From: Synechococcus sp. CS-1329
Lineage (GTDB): Bacteria; Cyanobacteriota; Cyanobacteriia; PCC-6307; Cyanobiaceae
Assembly (NCBI RefSeq): GCF_025128055.1
Contig: NZ_JAHLYS010000001.1
Span: 1-64,000, forward strand
Length of the DNA stretch: 64,000 nucleotides
Reading direction: 5' to 3'
Positions 1-8,602 of the stretch are shown piece by piece. The notes beneath the pieces are model-generated. The model did no database searches, was not told the origin of the DNA, and saw nothing but the letters and a program-made list of their open reading frames with translations. How positions within the stretch are numbered: position 1 is the first letter of the stretch; each line of letters starts with the position of its first letter. A program made the position numbers and the translations under genes.

Positions 1-666
1 CCGGTGGGGCCCCAGCGGCAGACGGCAGGGAAGTTGTTCTTCGCGCAGAGCGGTGGCCAGCCGCAGCACGGGGCCCTGGTGGCGCACCACCTCTGTGAGT
101 TCAGCGCCAGCCGCCCGCTGCAACGCGAACACCGGACTGCTGGCTTCCCCCACGGGTGGCAACTGGGCGGGATCGCCCACGAACACCAGCCGGGTGCCGT
201 AGGGGTGGGCCCCCTGCAGGCTGAAACGCAGCAGGCTGCCATCCACCATCGAGGCCTCATCGATCAGCACCAGTCCGAGGTGCTCCAGGGCCAGGGCGGT
301 CTGGTCGGTCTCCTCGCAGACCTCACGCCCCCCCTGGCGGCGCAGCTTCAGCCGCAACAGCCGATGCAGGGTGGAGGGGTGCCAGGTGGGGCGCAGACCC
401 GCCAGCTCCAGATAGCCCCGCAGCACCCCGACGGCCTTGTGGGTGGGCGCCACCGCCGTCCAGCAGAGGCCCCTGGCTTCGGCCGCAGCCAGAAAGACCA
501 TCGAGAGGAAGGTCTTGCCCGTGCCGGCGTAGCCACTGAGCACGAAGGGTTCGTCCCGGGCGGGCCGCGCCAGCCATTGGCTGAAGGCCTCCACGGCGCG
601 GCCCTGGCAGGGGGTGAGCTCCTGGTGGCCAGCGGGAGGGCTGTCGTTCAGGCCAGGGGCAGCCAA
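1..666 (-). CDS. RecD-like AAA helicase/ATPase, N-terminal part (runs off the left edge)
   Basis: Reading leftwards, this frame stays open to base 1 and encodes the N-terminal 222 residues of a superfamily 1 RecD-like ATPase. The Walker A motif is GYAGTGKT near residue 45, the Walker B-like motif is LIDEAS, and a VGDPAQLPPV motif typical of RecD/UvrD-type helicases follows. Such proteins couple ATP hydrolysis to DNA unwinding in repair. The start is uncertain: TTG at 666 or GTG at 672 are the in-frame candidates, and both overlap the end of the PAP2-like gene upstream. This implies a shared transcript with crtE. The C-terminal motor domain lies outside the window, so the exact subfamily cannot be settled. 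Confidence 0.8.
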   Translation of the reverse strand, partial: MAAPGLNDSPPAGHQELTPCQGRAVEAFSQWLARPARDEPFVLSGYAGTGKTFLSMVFLAAAEARGLCWTAVAPTHKAVGVLRGYLELAGLRPTWHPSTLHRLLRLKLRRQGGREVCEETDQTALALEHLGLVLIDEASMVDGSLLRFSLQGAHPYGTRLVFVGDPAQLPPVGEASSPVFALQRAAGAELTEVVRHQGPVLRLATALREEQLPCRLPLGPHR

Positions 667-1208
667 CCCCACCCCTGGGCGATCTGCAGTGGTGAGCCAG
701 CCAGCGCCAGCCCGGTGAGGGCGATCGCTGGGCCCAGCAGGCTGCCGGCCAGCACCTCAGCGCGGGTGTGGCCAAGACTTTCCTTGAGACGATCCAGCGG
801 CGCCACCGCAGTCGTTGGCTGGGGGGGCGTGGTTTGCGCAGAGGGCTCGGTGGTCCAGAGCGTGGTGGGCAGGGCATTGAGGCGGGCAGCCTGCAGGCCC
901 GCGGCCCGGCGCACACCGCTGGCGTCGTACATCACGATGAAGGCGATGGTGCAAGCGAAGGCGAAGAGGGGATCGGCCAAGCCCAGCTCCCAGCCGATGC
1001 CGGCGCAGGCACCGGTGACGAGGGCGGAGTGGCTGGAGGGCATGCCACCGGTTTCGAACAGCACCGCCGGCCGCCAGCGGCCATGCTCCACCAGTTCCAC
1101 CAGCAACTTGCCCAGCTGGGCCAGACCGCAGGCGATCAGGGACCAGGCCAGCACACCGTTATCGAGCAACTGAATCAGGGGGCCATCCAAGAGAGAGCTA
1201 CCGATCAT
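648..1208 (-). CDS. Divergent PAP2 family protein (DUF212), membrane
   Basis: This encodes 186 residues with several hydrophobic segments and the block [15 protein letters not shown] near residue 53, which is the signature of the divergent PAP2/DUF212 family found in cyanobacteria and plants. PAP2 relatives are membrane phosphatases for lipid phosphates or prenyl diphosphates, but the reaction of this branch is not established. The ATG at 1208 overlaps the crtE stop codon (ATGA arrangement), so the two are probably co-translated. Placement directly behind crtE fits a role in isoprenoid or lipid phosphate handling, but that is inference. The family call is firm and the function is open. Confidence 0.85.
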   Translation of the reverse strand: MIGSSLLDGPLIQLLDNGVLAWSLIACGLAQLGKLLVELVEHGRWRPAVLFETGGMPSSHSALVTGACAGIGWELGLADPLFAFACTIAFIVMYDASGVRRAAGLQAARLNALPTTLWTTEPSAQTTPPQPTTAVAPLDRLKESLGHTRAEVLAGSLLGPAIALTGLALAGSPLQIAQGWGWLPLA

Positions 1209-2107
1209 CGGTCGCGGCTGGTGATGTAGTCGGCCAGGGCCAACAGGGGCTGGGCGCTGGCCTGCCAGGGCTGGAGGGCGGCCTTGGCCTCCGCCACCAG
1301 GGCATCGGCCCGCTGCCTGGAGGCCTCCAGGCCCAGCAATTTGGGGTAGGTGGTCTTGTCGGCGGTGAGATCCTTGCCGGCGGTCTTGCCCAGCACCTCG
1401 CTGCTGGCAGTCACATCGAGGATGTCGTCGATGATCTGAAAGGCCAGGCCGATGCCGCGGGAGTAGGTGCGCAGGCCCTCCAGCAGAGGTTCAGGAGCGC
1501 CGGCGATCATGGCGCCGGTGAGCACGCAGGCCTGCAGCAGGGCACCCGTCTTGTGCAGGTGGATGTACTCGAGGGTGGCGAGGTCCACGTCCTTGCCCTC
1601 CGATTCCAGGTCGACCACCTGACCACCCACCAGCCCCGGTGCTCCGGCGGCGAGGGACAGCTCACCCACCACCTGCAGCAGACGTTCTGCCGGCACGCCG
1701 GGGCTGCGCAGGGCCACCATCTCAAAGGCCCTGGTCAACAGGGCATCACCGGCCAGGATCGCCTGGGCATCGCCGTAGACCTTGTGGTTCGTGGGGCGGC
1801 CGCGACGCAGGTCGTCGTTGTCCATGGCGGGGAGATCGTCGTGGATCAACGACATCGTGTGGACCATCTCCAGCGCCACCGCCGTGGGCAGGGCCAGGGC
1901 CACCTCCCCGCCGGCCAGCTCACAGGCCGCCAGGCAGAGAATCGGCCGCAGGCGCTTCCCGCCCGCCAGCAGCGAGTAGCGCATGGCCTCGCGCAGCGAT
2001 TCGGGCCGCTCTGGGCCCAGAGAGGCCTCAAGCGCCAGCTCCACCTGCGCCCGAGCCGACTCCAGGTAGGCGGCGAAATCAAATTCCGTGCTCACCGCCA
2101 CGGCCAT
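1205..2107 (-). CDS. crtE: Geranylgeranyl diphosphate synthase (short-chain trans-prenyltransferase)
   Basis: This 300-residue cytosolic enzyme condenses isopentenyl diphosphate with allylic diphosphates to give C20 geranylgeranyl diphosphate, the precursor of carotenoids, phytyl chains and quinone side chains. The first aspartate-rich motif ([10 protein letters not shown], residues 90-99) carries the two-residue insertion typical of bacterial FPP/GGPP synthases. The second motif is DDILD at 227-231. The GGKRLRP substrate-binding block is at about residue 49. Length is normal for the family. It sits in a minus-strand run folD-crtE-PAP2-helicase, 52 bp after folD. A farnesyl diphosphate synthase specificity cannot be excluded from sequence alone, but cyanobacteria normally use one such enzyme for both products. 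Confidence 0.93.
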   Translation of the reverse strand: MAVAVSTEFDFAAYLESARAQVELALEASLGPERPESLREAMRYSLLAGGKRLRPILCLAACELAGGEVALALPTAVALEMVHTMSLIHDDLPAMDNDDLRRGRPTNHKVYGDAQAILAGDALLTRAFEMVALRSPGVPAERLLQVVGELSLAAGAPGLVGGQVVDLESEGKDVDLATLEYIHLHKTGALLQACVLTGAMIAGAPEPLLEGLRTYSRGIGLAFQIIDDILDVTASSEVLGKTAGKDLTADKTTYPKLLGLEASRQRADALVAEAKAALQPWQASAQPLLALADYITSRDR

Positions 2108-2159
2108 GGGTACCAGCGCGCTGGCGGGGATTCTCTCAGGCCATCGGCCCAGCGGTGGC

Positions 2160-3062
2160 TCAAGGCAACAGATCAGCCAATGGATGGTCCTGGCAGAGCG
2201 GCCCTGGATCGCCCCCCTCCGTCCGCTTCCACCAGCTCACCACGGTGTTCACCAACAGCATCGTCACCGTCATCGGGCCCACACCACCGGGCACCGGTGT
2301 GATGGCGCTGGCCAGCGGCTCCACCTCCTCAAAGCGCACATCACCACAGAGGCCGCCCTCCAGACGGTGAATGCCCACGTCCACCACCACCGCTCCGGGG
2401 CTGATGTGCTCGGCGCCCAGCAGGCGTGGCCGGCCGGCCGCCACCACCAGGATCTCCGCCTGGCGGGTGAGTGCCGCCAGCTCCCGGGTGCGGGAATGGG
2501 CCACGCTCACGGTGGCATCGGCGGCCTGCAGCATCAGGGCCATCGGCTGGCCCACGAGGATGCTGCGGCCCACCACCACCGCCCGCCGGCCGGCGGGGTC
2601 GATGCCATGGCGGGCCAGCAGGGCCATCACCCCGGCCGGCGTGCAGCTGCGCGGCCCCGGCTCGCCCTTGAGCAGCCGACCGAGGTTGAGGGTGTGCAGG
2701 CCATCGGCGTCCTTGGCCGGATCGATCGCCGCCAGCAGGGGAGCCTCCTCCAGCCCGGCGGGCAGGGGCAGTTGCAGCAGGATCCCATCCACCGCTGGAT
2801 CCCGGTTGAGCGCCGTGATCGCGGCCAGCAGCTCCGCCGGTGCGGAGTCGGCCCGGAGATGCTGCACGCGGCTGTGGAGGCCCACCCGGGCACAGGCCTT
2901 GACCTTGTTGGCCACATAGACGCCGCTGGCGGGATCGTCCCCCACCCGCAGCACCGCCAGGCCGGGGGGACGGCCGGCCCTCCCCAGCCCCTCGCTGATC
3001 ACGGCGCGCAGGCGGTTCTCCAGCTCCGCCGCCAGTTGGCGGCCGTCGAGGCGAAGGGCCAT
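2160..3062 (-). CDS. folD: Methylenetetrahydrofolate dehydrogenase / methenyltetrahydrofolate cyclohydrolase
   Basis: This bifunctional cytosolic enzyme interconverts 5,10-methylene-, 5,10-methenyl- and 10-formyl-tetrahydrofolate for purine and formyl-methionine synthesis. The 300 residues show the family signatures: [17 protein letters not shown] near residue 40 with the catalytic lysine, [10 protein letters not shown], the Rossmann block [11 protein letters not shown], and the closing [18 protein letters not shown]. The length is typical. It is followed on the same strand by crtE after about 50 bp and is divergent from the HD-domain membrane protein, with about 80 bp between starts. The ATG start matches the usual FolD N terminus. 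Identification is unambiguous. Confidence 0.96.
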   Translation of the reverse strand: MALRLDGRQLAAELENRLRAVISEGLGRAGRPPGLAVLRVGDDPASGVYVANKVKACARVGLHSRVQHLRADSAPAELLAAITALNRDPAVDGILLQLPLPAGLEEAPLLAAIDPAKDADGLHTLNLGRLLKGEPGPRSCTPAGVMALLARHGIDPAGRRAVVVGRSILVGQPMALMLQAADATVSVAHSRTRELAALTRQAEILVVAAGRPRLLGAEHISPGAVVVDVGIHRLEGGLCGDVRFEEVEPLASAITPVPGGVGPMTVTMLLVNTVVSWWKRTEGGDPGPLCQDHPLADLLP

Positions 3063-3144
3063 CAGTTCATGCTCGCGTTCGGCTCCAGCATGCAGGGGAG
3101 CGTGCGCAGGCGCCCTCGCTAGCGTTTGGTCTCAAGCGACAACA

Positions 3145-5232
3145 ATGGTGCTGCGACGAGGTCGCCTCAAGAACTTCTGGCGGCGGCTGCTGCGGCAGGA
3201 ACGCCCATGCCAGGCCCTCTGCTCCTGGGGTCGACTCGACTGGGCGATGATTCTGCTGGCCAGCGTGCTGGTGGCCGTCATCTCCAGCTGGCCCTGGCTG
3301 GTGGAGCCCAGCCTGCGCCCGGGCATCCCCGCCCCAATCAGCGTCAGCGCTCCCGCGGACGCCACCGTGCTCAACACGGAGGCACTGGAGCAGCGACGCT
3401 CCCAGCTGGGCACCCGCACCCATGTGCAGGTGGTGGATCTGGAGGCCAACCAGATGCTGCAGGAACGGCTGGAACGTCAGCTCAAGGAGCTGGATCTGGT
3501 GTCGCGCAGCAACCAGTCCCGGGTGGGACCGCTCAACCTCAGCCCCCTGGAGCAGGCCTGGCTGGTGGGGCGTGACGCCAAAGACCTCAACGGCTGGAAG
3601 CTGGCCCTGCGCAAGGCCCAGCAGCGCATGCTCAGCCAGGGGATCGTGGGCAACCTGGCCAAGCGTCAGCTGGAGCAGGCCGCCCGCCTCCAGCTCGCAC
3701 CGATGGAGGAACCGGGACTGGGCCTGGGGGGCCGCCTGCTGGCGACGAACCTGCAGGGCCGCACCAACCTGCGCACTGATCCGCTGATGAGCCAGCAGCT
3801 GATCGAGGAGCTGCTCAACCAGCAGGGCATTCCCCGCATCGTCGTCAAGCAGGGGGATCTGATCGCCCGCCAGGGGGAACCGATCAGCCCCCAGGCCTAC
3901 GACGTACTCGATTATTTCGGACTGGTGAACCGCCGGCCCCTGCTCTGGGCCTGGCTGGGCTATTTCCTCGAAGCCCTGGCGGGCTGCGTGGTGATGGTGC
4001 TGATCCTGCGGCGCTGGCGCTGCAGCCTGGAGCCCCGCCATGGTCTGCTGGCGCTGGCGATGCTGGCAGTGGTGCAGGGTCTCAAGCTCTGGCTGGGCAA
4101 CGCCGCCAGCCCGCTGGCGTTGCTGGTGCCCCCCACGCTGCTGTTGGCCCAGGCCCTGGGAACGCCTGCGGGCCTGGGCTGGCTGGCGGTGGCCAGCCTG
4201 CTCTGGCCCCAGCCGCTGGATGATTTCAGCGAAGTGCGGCTGCTGGTGGCGGCCCTGGTGGCGGCGGCGGCGGCGGTGCTGGCTGGACGCCAGCGCAGCC
4301 GGGCCCAGCTGGTGCAGCTGGCGATCGTGCTGCCGATCGGCGCCCTGGTGCTGCAGTGGCTTGTGCTGCAGAGCGTGGCCCTCTGGCATGGGCGCACCCG
4401 GGTGCCTCCGAGCGGCACCGAGCTGGCCGCCGAGGCCCTGCTGATGGGGGGGCTGCTGATGGGAGGTCTGCTCCTGGGACCGTTGGTGGAGAGCTTCTTC
4501 GGGTTGCTGACCCGCGCCCGTCTGCTGGAGATGGCCGATCTGGAGCTGCCGCTCCTGCGCCGGCTGTCCACCGAAGCACCGGGCACCTTCGAGCACACGC
4601 TGATGATCTGTGGTCTGGCGGAGGAGGGCGCCCGGGCGATCGGCGCCGACGTGGATCTGATCCGAACGGGTTCGCTTTATCACGATGTAGGCAAACTGCA
4701 CGCGCCCCAGTGGTTCATCGAGAACCAGTCCGAGGGTCCCAATCCTCACGACGAGCTCAATGATCCCTTCGGCAGCGCCAGGGTTCTGCAGGCCCATGTG
4801 GATGAGGGCCTCAAGCTGGCCCGCAAGTACCGCCTGCCCCGCCCCCTCGAAGACTTCATTCCCGAGCACCAGGGCACCCTGCGGATGGGGTATTTCTTCC
4901 ACCAGGCCCGTGAGCGCGACCCCTCCACCCCGGAGTCCGCCTTTCGTTACCGCGGCCCCACCCCCCAGAGCCGCGAAACAGCGATCCTGATGCTGGCCGA
5001 TGGCTGCGAAGCGGCCCTGCGTTCGCTGCCACCGGGCACTTCGGAGCAGGAGGCCGCGGCGATGGTGCGACGCCTGATCGATGCCCGCCGGCTGGATGGT
5101 CAGCTGCGCGACAGCGGCATCAGCCGCGGCGAACTGGAGCTGGTGATCCGCTCGTTCGTGAGGGTGTGGCGGCGCATGCGACACCGCCGCATTCCCTACC
5201 CGATTCCAGCGCGCAAGGCCTACAGCGCCTGA
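3145..5232 (+). CDS. 7TM-type HD-domain phosphohydrolase (PgpH/YqfF-like)
   Basis: This 695-residue membrane protein has one early transmembrane segment (about residues 33-52), a periplasmic domain to about 250, a cluster of membrane helices from about 265 to 460, and a C-terminal HD domain. The metal-binding HD pair is His513-Asp514 in the motif LYHDVGK, with HTLMICGLAEEGA upstream and further HD-domain helices (VDEGLKLARKYRLP, IPEHQG). Relatives in Firmicutes degrade cyclic di-AMP, so a second-messenger phosphodiesterase role is likely but not proven here. It converges with the nitrilase gene downstream and overlaps its last 13 bases. The ATG start is followed by a basic N terminus suited to membrane insertion. 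Confidence 0.9.
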   Translation: MVLRRGRLKNFWRRLLRQERPCQALCSWGRLDWAMILLASVLVAVISSWPWLVEPSLRPGIPAPISVSAPADATVLNTEALEQRRSQLGTRTHVQVVDLEANQMLQERLERQLKELDLVSRSNQSRVGPLNLSPLEQAWLVGRDAKDLNGWKLALRKAQQRMLSQGIVGNLAKRQLEQAARLQLAPMEEPGLGLGGRLLATNLQGRTNLRTDPLMSQQLIEELLNQQGIPRIVVKQGDLIARQGEPISPQAYDVLDYFGLVNRRPLLWAWLGYFLEALAGCVVMVLILRRWRCSLEPRHGLLALAMLAVVQGLKLWLGNAASPLALLVPPTLLLAQALGTPAGLGWLAVASLLWPQPLDDFSEVRLLVAALVAAAAAVLAGRQRSRAQLVQLAIVLPIGALVLQWLVLQSVALWHGRTRVPPSGTELAAEALLMGGLLMGGLLLGPLVESFFGLLTRARLLEMADLELPLLRRLSTEAPGTFEHTLMICGLAEEGARAIGADVDLIRTGSLYHDVGKLHAPQWFIENQSEGPNPHDELNDPFGSARVLQAHVDEGLKLARKYRLPRPLEDFIPEHQGTLRMGYFFHQARERDPSTPESAFRYRGPTPQSRETAILMLADGCEAALRSLPPGTSEQEAAAMVRRLIDARRLDGQLRDSGISRGELELVIRSFVRVWRRMRHRRIPYPIPARKAYSA

Positions 5233-6206
5233 GGCTGGGCCAGGGCTCCATAGAGGTCGGTGCGACGGTCGGAGAGGTAGGTGGTGCCCTCGGGATGGCT
5301 GGGACCGTAATCGCCCGGGCGGCAATCGGCGATCAGCAGGGTGGGTTCATCGCTGGCCGCCAGCAGCAGCGTGCCATCGGGGGCCGCCACCACGCTGTTC
5401 CCCAGATAGGCCCCCCTGACCTGTCCGTCCACGCTCTCCTCGCCGCAGCGGTTGGCATAGGCCACGAAGCACTGGTTCGAGAAGGCATGGGCCGGCAGCA
5501 GGGTGCGCGACACATCCGGGTAGGGGCGGTCGGTGCGGCGCCCATCGGAGAGCAGCATCCAGGCATCGGCAGCGGTGGGAATCAGCACCAGCCGGGCCCC
5601 GGCCAGCACCAGCAAGCGGGTGAGTTCAGGGAATTCGCCTTCGTAGCAATTGAGCAGGCCCAGGGGAAAACCGTTCACCTCCTGCACCGTGTAGGCCGGT
5701 CCCTCCTCGGCTTCCCTGTAACCGGCCGTCCAGAGCAGGGCTTCATCGGGGCCCCACAGGTGGGTCTTGCGGTAATTGCGCAGCAGCTGTCCGCCCTGAT
5801 CGAACAGGGCGATGGCGTCATAGAGGCACTCACGGCCCGCCACCACAGCCCGCTCCGGATAGGGGCAGGCGATGGCCAGACCATGGCGGCGGGCCGTGGC
5901 CGCCACCCGCTCAAGGCTGGGACCGTTGGGCGCTTCTGCCAGCCGCCAGGCCGCCTCGGCGCCGAGGGCATAGCCGGAGAGATAAAGCTCTGGGAAGGCC
6001 AGGAGCTGCACCTGATGGCTGGCGGCGCAGGCAGCCACGGATTCGAGGCGCTCGAGGTTCTCTACCAGGGCCTCGGGGGTACCGGCCGCCCCTGCTCCCT
6101 GCCAGAGGCCCAGACGAACTCCCTGGCCCCAGGCCGGCGGTTGGCGGCGGACAGCACTGCGAATGAGGGGATCGATGGAGTCGATGGCGACCAAGGAAGG
6201 CTCCAT
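5220..6206 (-). CDS. Carbon-nitrogen hydrolase (nitrilase superfamily)
   Basis: This 328-residue enzyme has the nitrilase-superfamily catalytic triad: Glu73 in FPELYLSG, Lys147 in RKTHLW and Cys187 in LLNCYEGEFPE. The superfamily hydrolyses amides, carbamoyl groups or nitriles. Cyanobacterial members of this size are often annotated only as carbon-nitrogen hydrolases, and I cannot assign a substrate. The CYEGEFPE form of the cysteine motif resembles amidase or N-carbamoyl-hydrolase branches more than true nitrilases. The ATG at 6206 is the only good methionine; the first 30 residues lie before the conserved fold. It overlaps the 3' end of the convergent HD-domain gene by 13 bp. Confidence 0.88.
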   Translation of the reverse strand: MEPSLVAIDSIDPLIRSAVRRQPPAWGQGVRLGLWQGAGAAGTPEALVENLERLESVAACAASHQVQLLAFPELYLSGYALGAEAAWRLAEAPNGPSLERVAATARRHGLAIACPYPERAVVAGRECLYDAIALFDQGGQLLRNYRKTHLWGPDEALLWTAGYREAEEGPAYTVQEVNGFPLGLLNCYEGEFPELTRLLVLAGARLVLIPTAADAWMLLSDGRRTDRPYPDVSRTLLPAHAFSNQCFVAYANRCGEESVDGQVRGAYLGNSVVAAPDGTLLLAASDEPTLLIADCRPGDYGPSHPEGTTYLSDRRTDLYGALAQPQAL

Positions 6207-6336
6207 GGTTGAGGCGTGCTGGCGGACCCAGCACCTGGAAGTCTCCTCAGAGTGGGCCCCTGAGACACCCGGGTCATCAGCTGCTCGGCTCAGGGGCGCT
6301 GATCAGTGGCTCGGTTCAACCGCCAGAGACGGAAGC

Positions 6337-6564
6337 TCAACCCTGGAAGAAAAGGGTGCCCAGGCCGATCTGGTGGATGATTCCCTGGCCGGTGAGGGCT
6401 TCGGTGAGCACGCCGATCACAAAACCGAGCATGGCGGCACGGCCGTTGAACAGCTCCACGCGGCGCAGCTGCTCCTCATGAATCTGGGCGGCAGAGGCGT
6501 TCTCGTACCAGGACTGGCCTGCGGCAGCCGCGGCAGAGGAGGGGGAGCTGGTGGTGGTGGTCAT
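6337..6564 (-). CDS. High-light-inducible protein (HLIP, chlorophyll a/b-binding-like)
   Basis: This encodes a 75-residue single-helix thylakoid protein. The chlorophyll-binding helix motif is ELFNGRAAMLGFVIGVLTE, with the conserved Glu, Asn and Arg of the ELFNGRxAM core. HLIPs protect photosystem assembly intermediates and bind chlorophyll and carotenoid under excess light. The frame is open further upstream to 6609, but the ATG at 6564 is preferred because it gives the usual short polar Ser/Thr/Ala-rich N terminus. An HLR1-like sequence lies just upstream. A second HLIP gene is at 49189-49404. Confidence 0.9.
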   Translation of the reverse strand: MTTTTSSPSSAAAAAGQSWYENASAAQIHEEQLRRVELFNGRAAMLGFVIGVLTEALTGQGIIHQIGLGTLFFQG

Positions 6565-6578
6565 GGATCGTGAAGCGA

Positions 6579-6595
6579 ACTTGAAGCAATGTAAC
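6579..6595 (-). promoter_or_regulatory. Possible HLR1-like (RpaB) half-site upstream of the HLIP gene
   Basis: On the minus strand the sequence GTTACATTGCTTCAA begins 31 bases before the HLIP ATG. The first half matches the HLR1 half-site consensus KTTACAWW that RpaB binds in front of cyanobacterial high-light genes. The second half matches only about half of its consensus. The half-match is seen; regulation by RpaB is inferred from gene type and position. Confidence 0.3.
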
Positions 6596-6708
6596 AGTAT
6601 CTTGCGCAAGGTTGACAGCCCAGTGAGTCAGCCTGCCACTCGCTGCCCATCCAGGCTTCTGGGCTGCGCCAGGGGAGAGCGATAGGGTCGCTTGAGGCAG
6701 GATGGCCC

Positions 6709-7890
6709 ATGGTTTCTTCTTTCGTGCAACCGCTCACGGCCCTTGGCCCCCACGGCAAACTCGGCGTGATGGTCTGCGGCCACGGCAGCCGCAACCGCCT
6801 GGCCGTGGCCGAATTCGCCCAGCTGGCCGAGGGGCTGCGTGAGCGCTTGCCGGGCGTGCCTGTCGACTACGGCTATCTGGAATTCGCCCGGCCGATCCTG
6901 CGCGATGGCCTCGACAACCTGCGCGCCCAGGGGGTGGAGCATGTGCTGGCGGTGCCGGGAATGCTGTTCGCGGCCGGCCATGCCAAAAACGACATCCCCT
7001 CGGTCCTCAACACCTATGCGGCCGAAACCGGCCTGCGCATCGACTACGGCCGGGAGCTGGGGATCGATCGCAAGATGATCCAGGCCGCCGCCGCCCGCAT
7101 CAGCGCCTGCCTGGAGCAGGCCGACCCCTCGGTGTCACGGCACGACACGCTGCTGGTGGTGGTGGGCCGTGGCTCCTCGGATCCCGATGCCAACTCCAAT
7201 GTCAGCAAGGTGACGCGGATGCTGGTGGAGGGCATGGGCTTCGGCTGGGGGGAAACCCTCTATTCGGGGGTCACCTTCCCGCTGGTGGAACCGGGCCTGC
7301 GCCACGCCCTCAAGCTGGGCTTCCGCCGCATCGTCGTCTTTCCCTATTTCCTCTTCTCGGGGGTGCTGGTGAGCCGGATCCAGCAGCACAGCCAGCGGGT
7401 GGCCGACGACCATCCCGAGATCGAGTTCCTCTCGGCCAGCTATCTGGGGGATCACACCCTGGTGCTGGACACCTTCCGCGAGCGGGTGGAGGAGGTGATC
7501 CGGGGGGACACGCAGATGAACTGCTCCCTGTGCAAGTACCGGGATCAGGTGCTGGGCTTCGAGAGCGAGGTGGGGGCCCCCCAGCGCAGCCACCATCACC
7601 ACGTGGAGGGCCTGGTGGAGAGCTGCACCCTCTGCGAGCGGGAGTGCACCGGCGCCTGCCAGCCCGATGGGGTACCGATCCCCCTGGGCCACACCCACGA
7701 CCACCACGGGCACGACCACAGCCATGACCACAGCCACGGTCCGGCTGGAGACCATGGCCCCGCCGGGGAGCACGCACACACCCATGCGCCCTACCCCCAG
7801 GCGGATCATCCCCTCGGCCCCCTCAGCCTCGCCTCAGCTGGCTCACCTGTCTCGATCCCAGCCGAGTCGCAGGAGACACGACAGGCATAA
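6709..7890 (+). CDS. cbiX: Sirohydrochlorin chelatase, CbiX long form with Fe-S motif and His-rich tail
   Basis: This 393-residue protein inserts a metal (cobalt or iron) into sirohydrochlorin in the siroheme/cobalamin branch of tetrapyrrole synthesis. The N-terminal chelatase half has His25 in VMCGHGSRN and His91 in FAAGHAKND as candidate metal ligands. A second, degenerate chelatase repeat follows (VVVGRGSSDPDAN, YFLFSGVLV). The MxCxxC motif at 270-275 (MNCSLC) is the [4Fe-4S] signature of long CbiX proteins, and more cysteines follow (CTLCERECTGAC). The C terminus carries a histidine-rich stretch from about 310 to 365, probably for metal storage or delivery. It stands alone on the plus strand after the divergent HLIP gene. 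Cobalt versus iron specificity is not decided by sequence. Confidence 0.92.
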   Translation: MVSSFVQPLTALGPHGKLGVMVCGHGSRNRLAVAEFAQLAEGLRERLPGVPVDYGYLEFARPILRDGLDNLRAQGVEHVLAVPGMLFAAGHAKNDIPSVLNTYAAETGLRIDYGRELGIDRKMIQAAAARISACLEQADPSVSRHDTLLVVVGRGSSDPDANSNVSKVTRMLVEGMGFGWGETLYSGVTFPLVEPGLRHALKLGFRRIVVFPYFLFSGVLVSRIQQHSQRVADDHPEIEFLSASYLGDHTLVLDTFRERVEEVIRGDTQMNCSLCKYRDQVLGFESEVGAPQRSHHHHVEGLVESCTLCERECTGACQPDGVPIPLGHTHDHHGHDHSHDHSHGPAGDHGPAGEHAHTHAPYPQADHPLGPLSLASAGSPVSIPAESQETRQA

Positions 7891-7910
7891 GCCCTGCTGA
7901 TGTGTCAACG

Positions 7911-7966
7911 ATTTCCCCAGGTCGAGGGGGTTTTCCCCAGGTCGAGAGGGGTTTTTCCACAGGTTG
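7911..7966 (+). repeat. Three phased DnaA-box-like repeats
   Basis: Three copies of a roughly 21-bp unit lie in the 310-bp gap after cbiX. The 9-mers are ATTTCCCCA (7911), TTTTCCCCA (7931) and TTTTCCACA (7953), each followed by GG, then TCGAG in the first two copies and TTGAG in the third. The third equals the TTTTCCACA DnaA box used by Synechococcus. The spacing of 20 and 22 bp is about two helical turns, so all three lie on one DNA face. The rest of 7891-8200 shows no gene or clear hairpin. Binding by DnaA is inferred, not shown. Confidence 0.55.
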
Positions 7967-8200
7967 AGGGCCCGAACAGGCCGCCACGGCGTTGGGCCTG
8001 GGGATTCCGCCCTTCCCCAGGCCCGCAACTTGACAGTCCGCCGTCAGCCCTTTTCGCCCTCTGCCCAGGGGCTCGCCAAGGGGGCCCAGAGCGCTCATGG
8101 GCTGGCTGTCTCAGCCTTGGGCCGGATGGATTCACCGCCGCAGGGCCGCTTTGACGACACCCCCCTCCCCGTGGCTTTCTGGGTCCAAGCGAAAGGATCC

Positions 8201-8440
8201 ATGCCCATGCATCACGATGGTCAAGAGCCCCGGGGCAGCGCTGACATCAGCCTGGAAGCGGAAATCCCCGAAGACCTCTTCAACGGCATGCACGAGTTCA
8301 TGCGCAGCCACCCCCACTGGGATCAGTACCGCCTGATCACCTCTGCGCTGGCCGGCTTCCTCTTCCAGAACGGCTGCAGCGATCGCTGTGTGACCCAGCA
8401 CTACCTCGATGGCCTGTTCATGAAGGCCGGCTCCAACTAG
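8201..8440 (+). CDS. DUF2811 family protein
   Basis: This encodes 79 residues matching the small cyanobacterial DUF2811 family, with ISLEAEIPEDLFNGM followed by HPHWDQYRL and a short C-terminal helix ending YLDGLF. The function is unknown; the protein is soluble and acidic with no signal peptide. The frame is open to 7964, but the ATG at 8201 is chosen because the purine-rich GAAAGGA lies just before it and the conserved family sequence starts soon after. It converges with the GMC oxidoreductase on the opposite strand. Confidence 0.82.
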   Translation: MPMHHDGQEPRGSADISLEAEIPEDLFNGMHEFMRSHPHWDQYRLITSALAGFLFQNGCSDRCVTQHYLDGLFMKAGSN

Positions 8441-8465
8441 GGCACAACTGGGGCATATCTGGCAC

Positions 8466-8488
8466 AAAAAAAAGCGGAAGCTGCCGCT
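8466..8488 (-). terminator. Rho-independent terminator of the GMC oxidoreductase gene
   Basis: On the minus strand, an AGCGG/CCGCT stem with a six-base loop is followed directly by a run of eight T. It lies about 115 bp past the stop codon of the 8603-10282 gene and fits a classical intrinsic terminator. Confidence 0.7.
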
Positions 8489-8602
8489 CCCGCCGTATCT
8501 CCCTTGCCCGACCCGTTGAAAGGTCGCCCGCAGATTGTGCGGCCTGGGATCCAGAGCGGTTGTGGTGATCGACACCAGTTTGCGCCGCTGGTGTGCAGCC
8601 GC

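Noticed and set aside
4-1173. 389-codon plus-strand frame at the left edge
   Set aside because: Antisense to the helicase and PAP2-like genes, with no motif; shadow of high GC.
3067-5325. 752-codon minus-strand frame opposite the HD-domain gene
   Set aside because: It is Gln/His-rich without any motif and lies antisense to a gene with clear HD and membrane features; a high-GC antisense shadow.
7911-7966. Calling the DnaA-box-like array a replication origin
   Set aside because: No dnaA, dnaN or other origin-linked gene is adjacent and there is no AT-rich unwinding element nearby.
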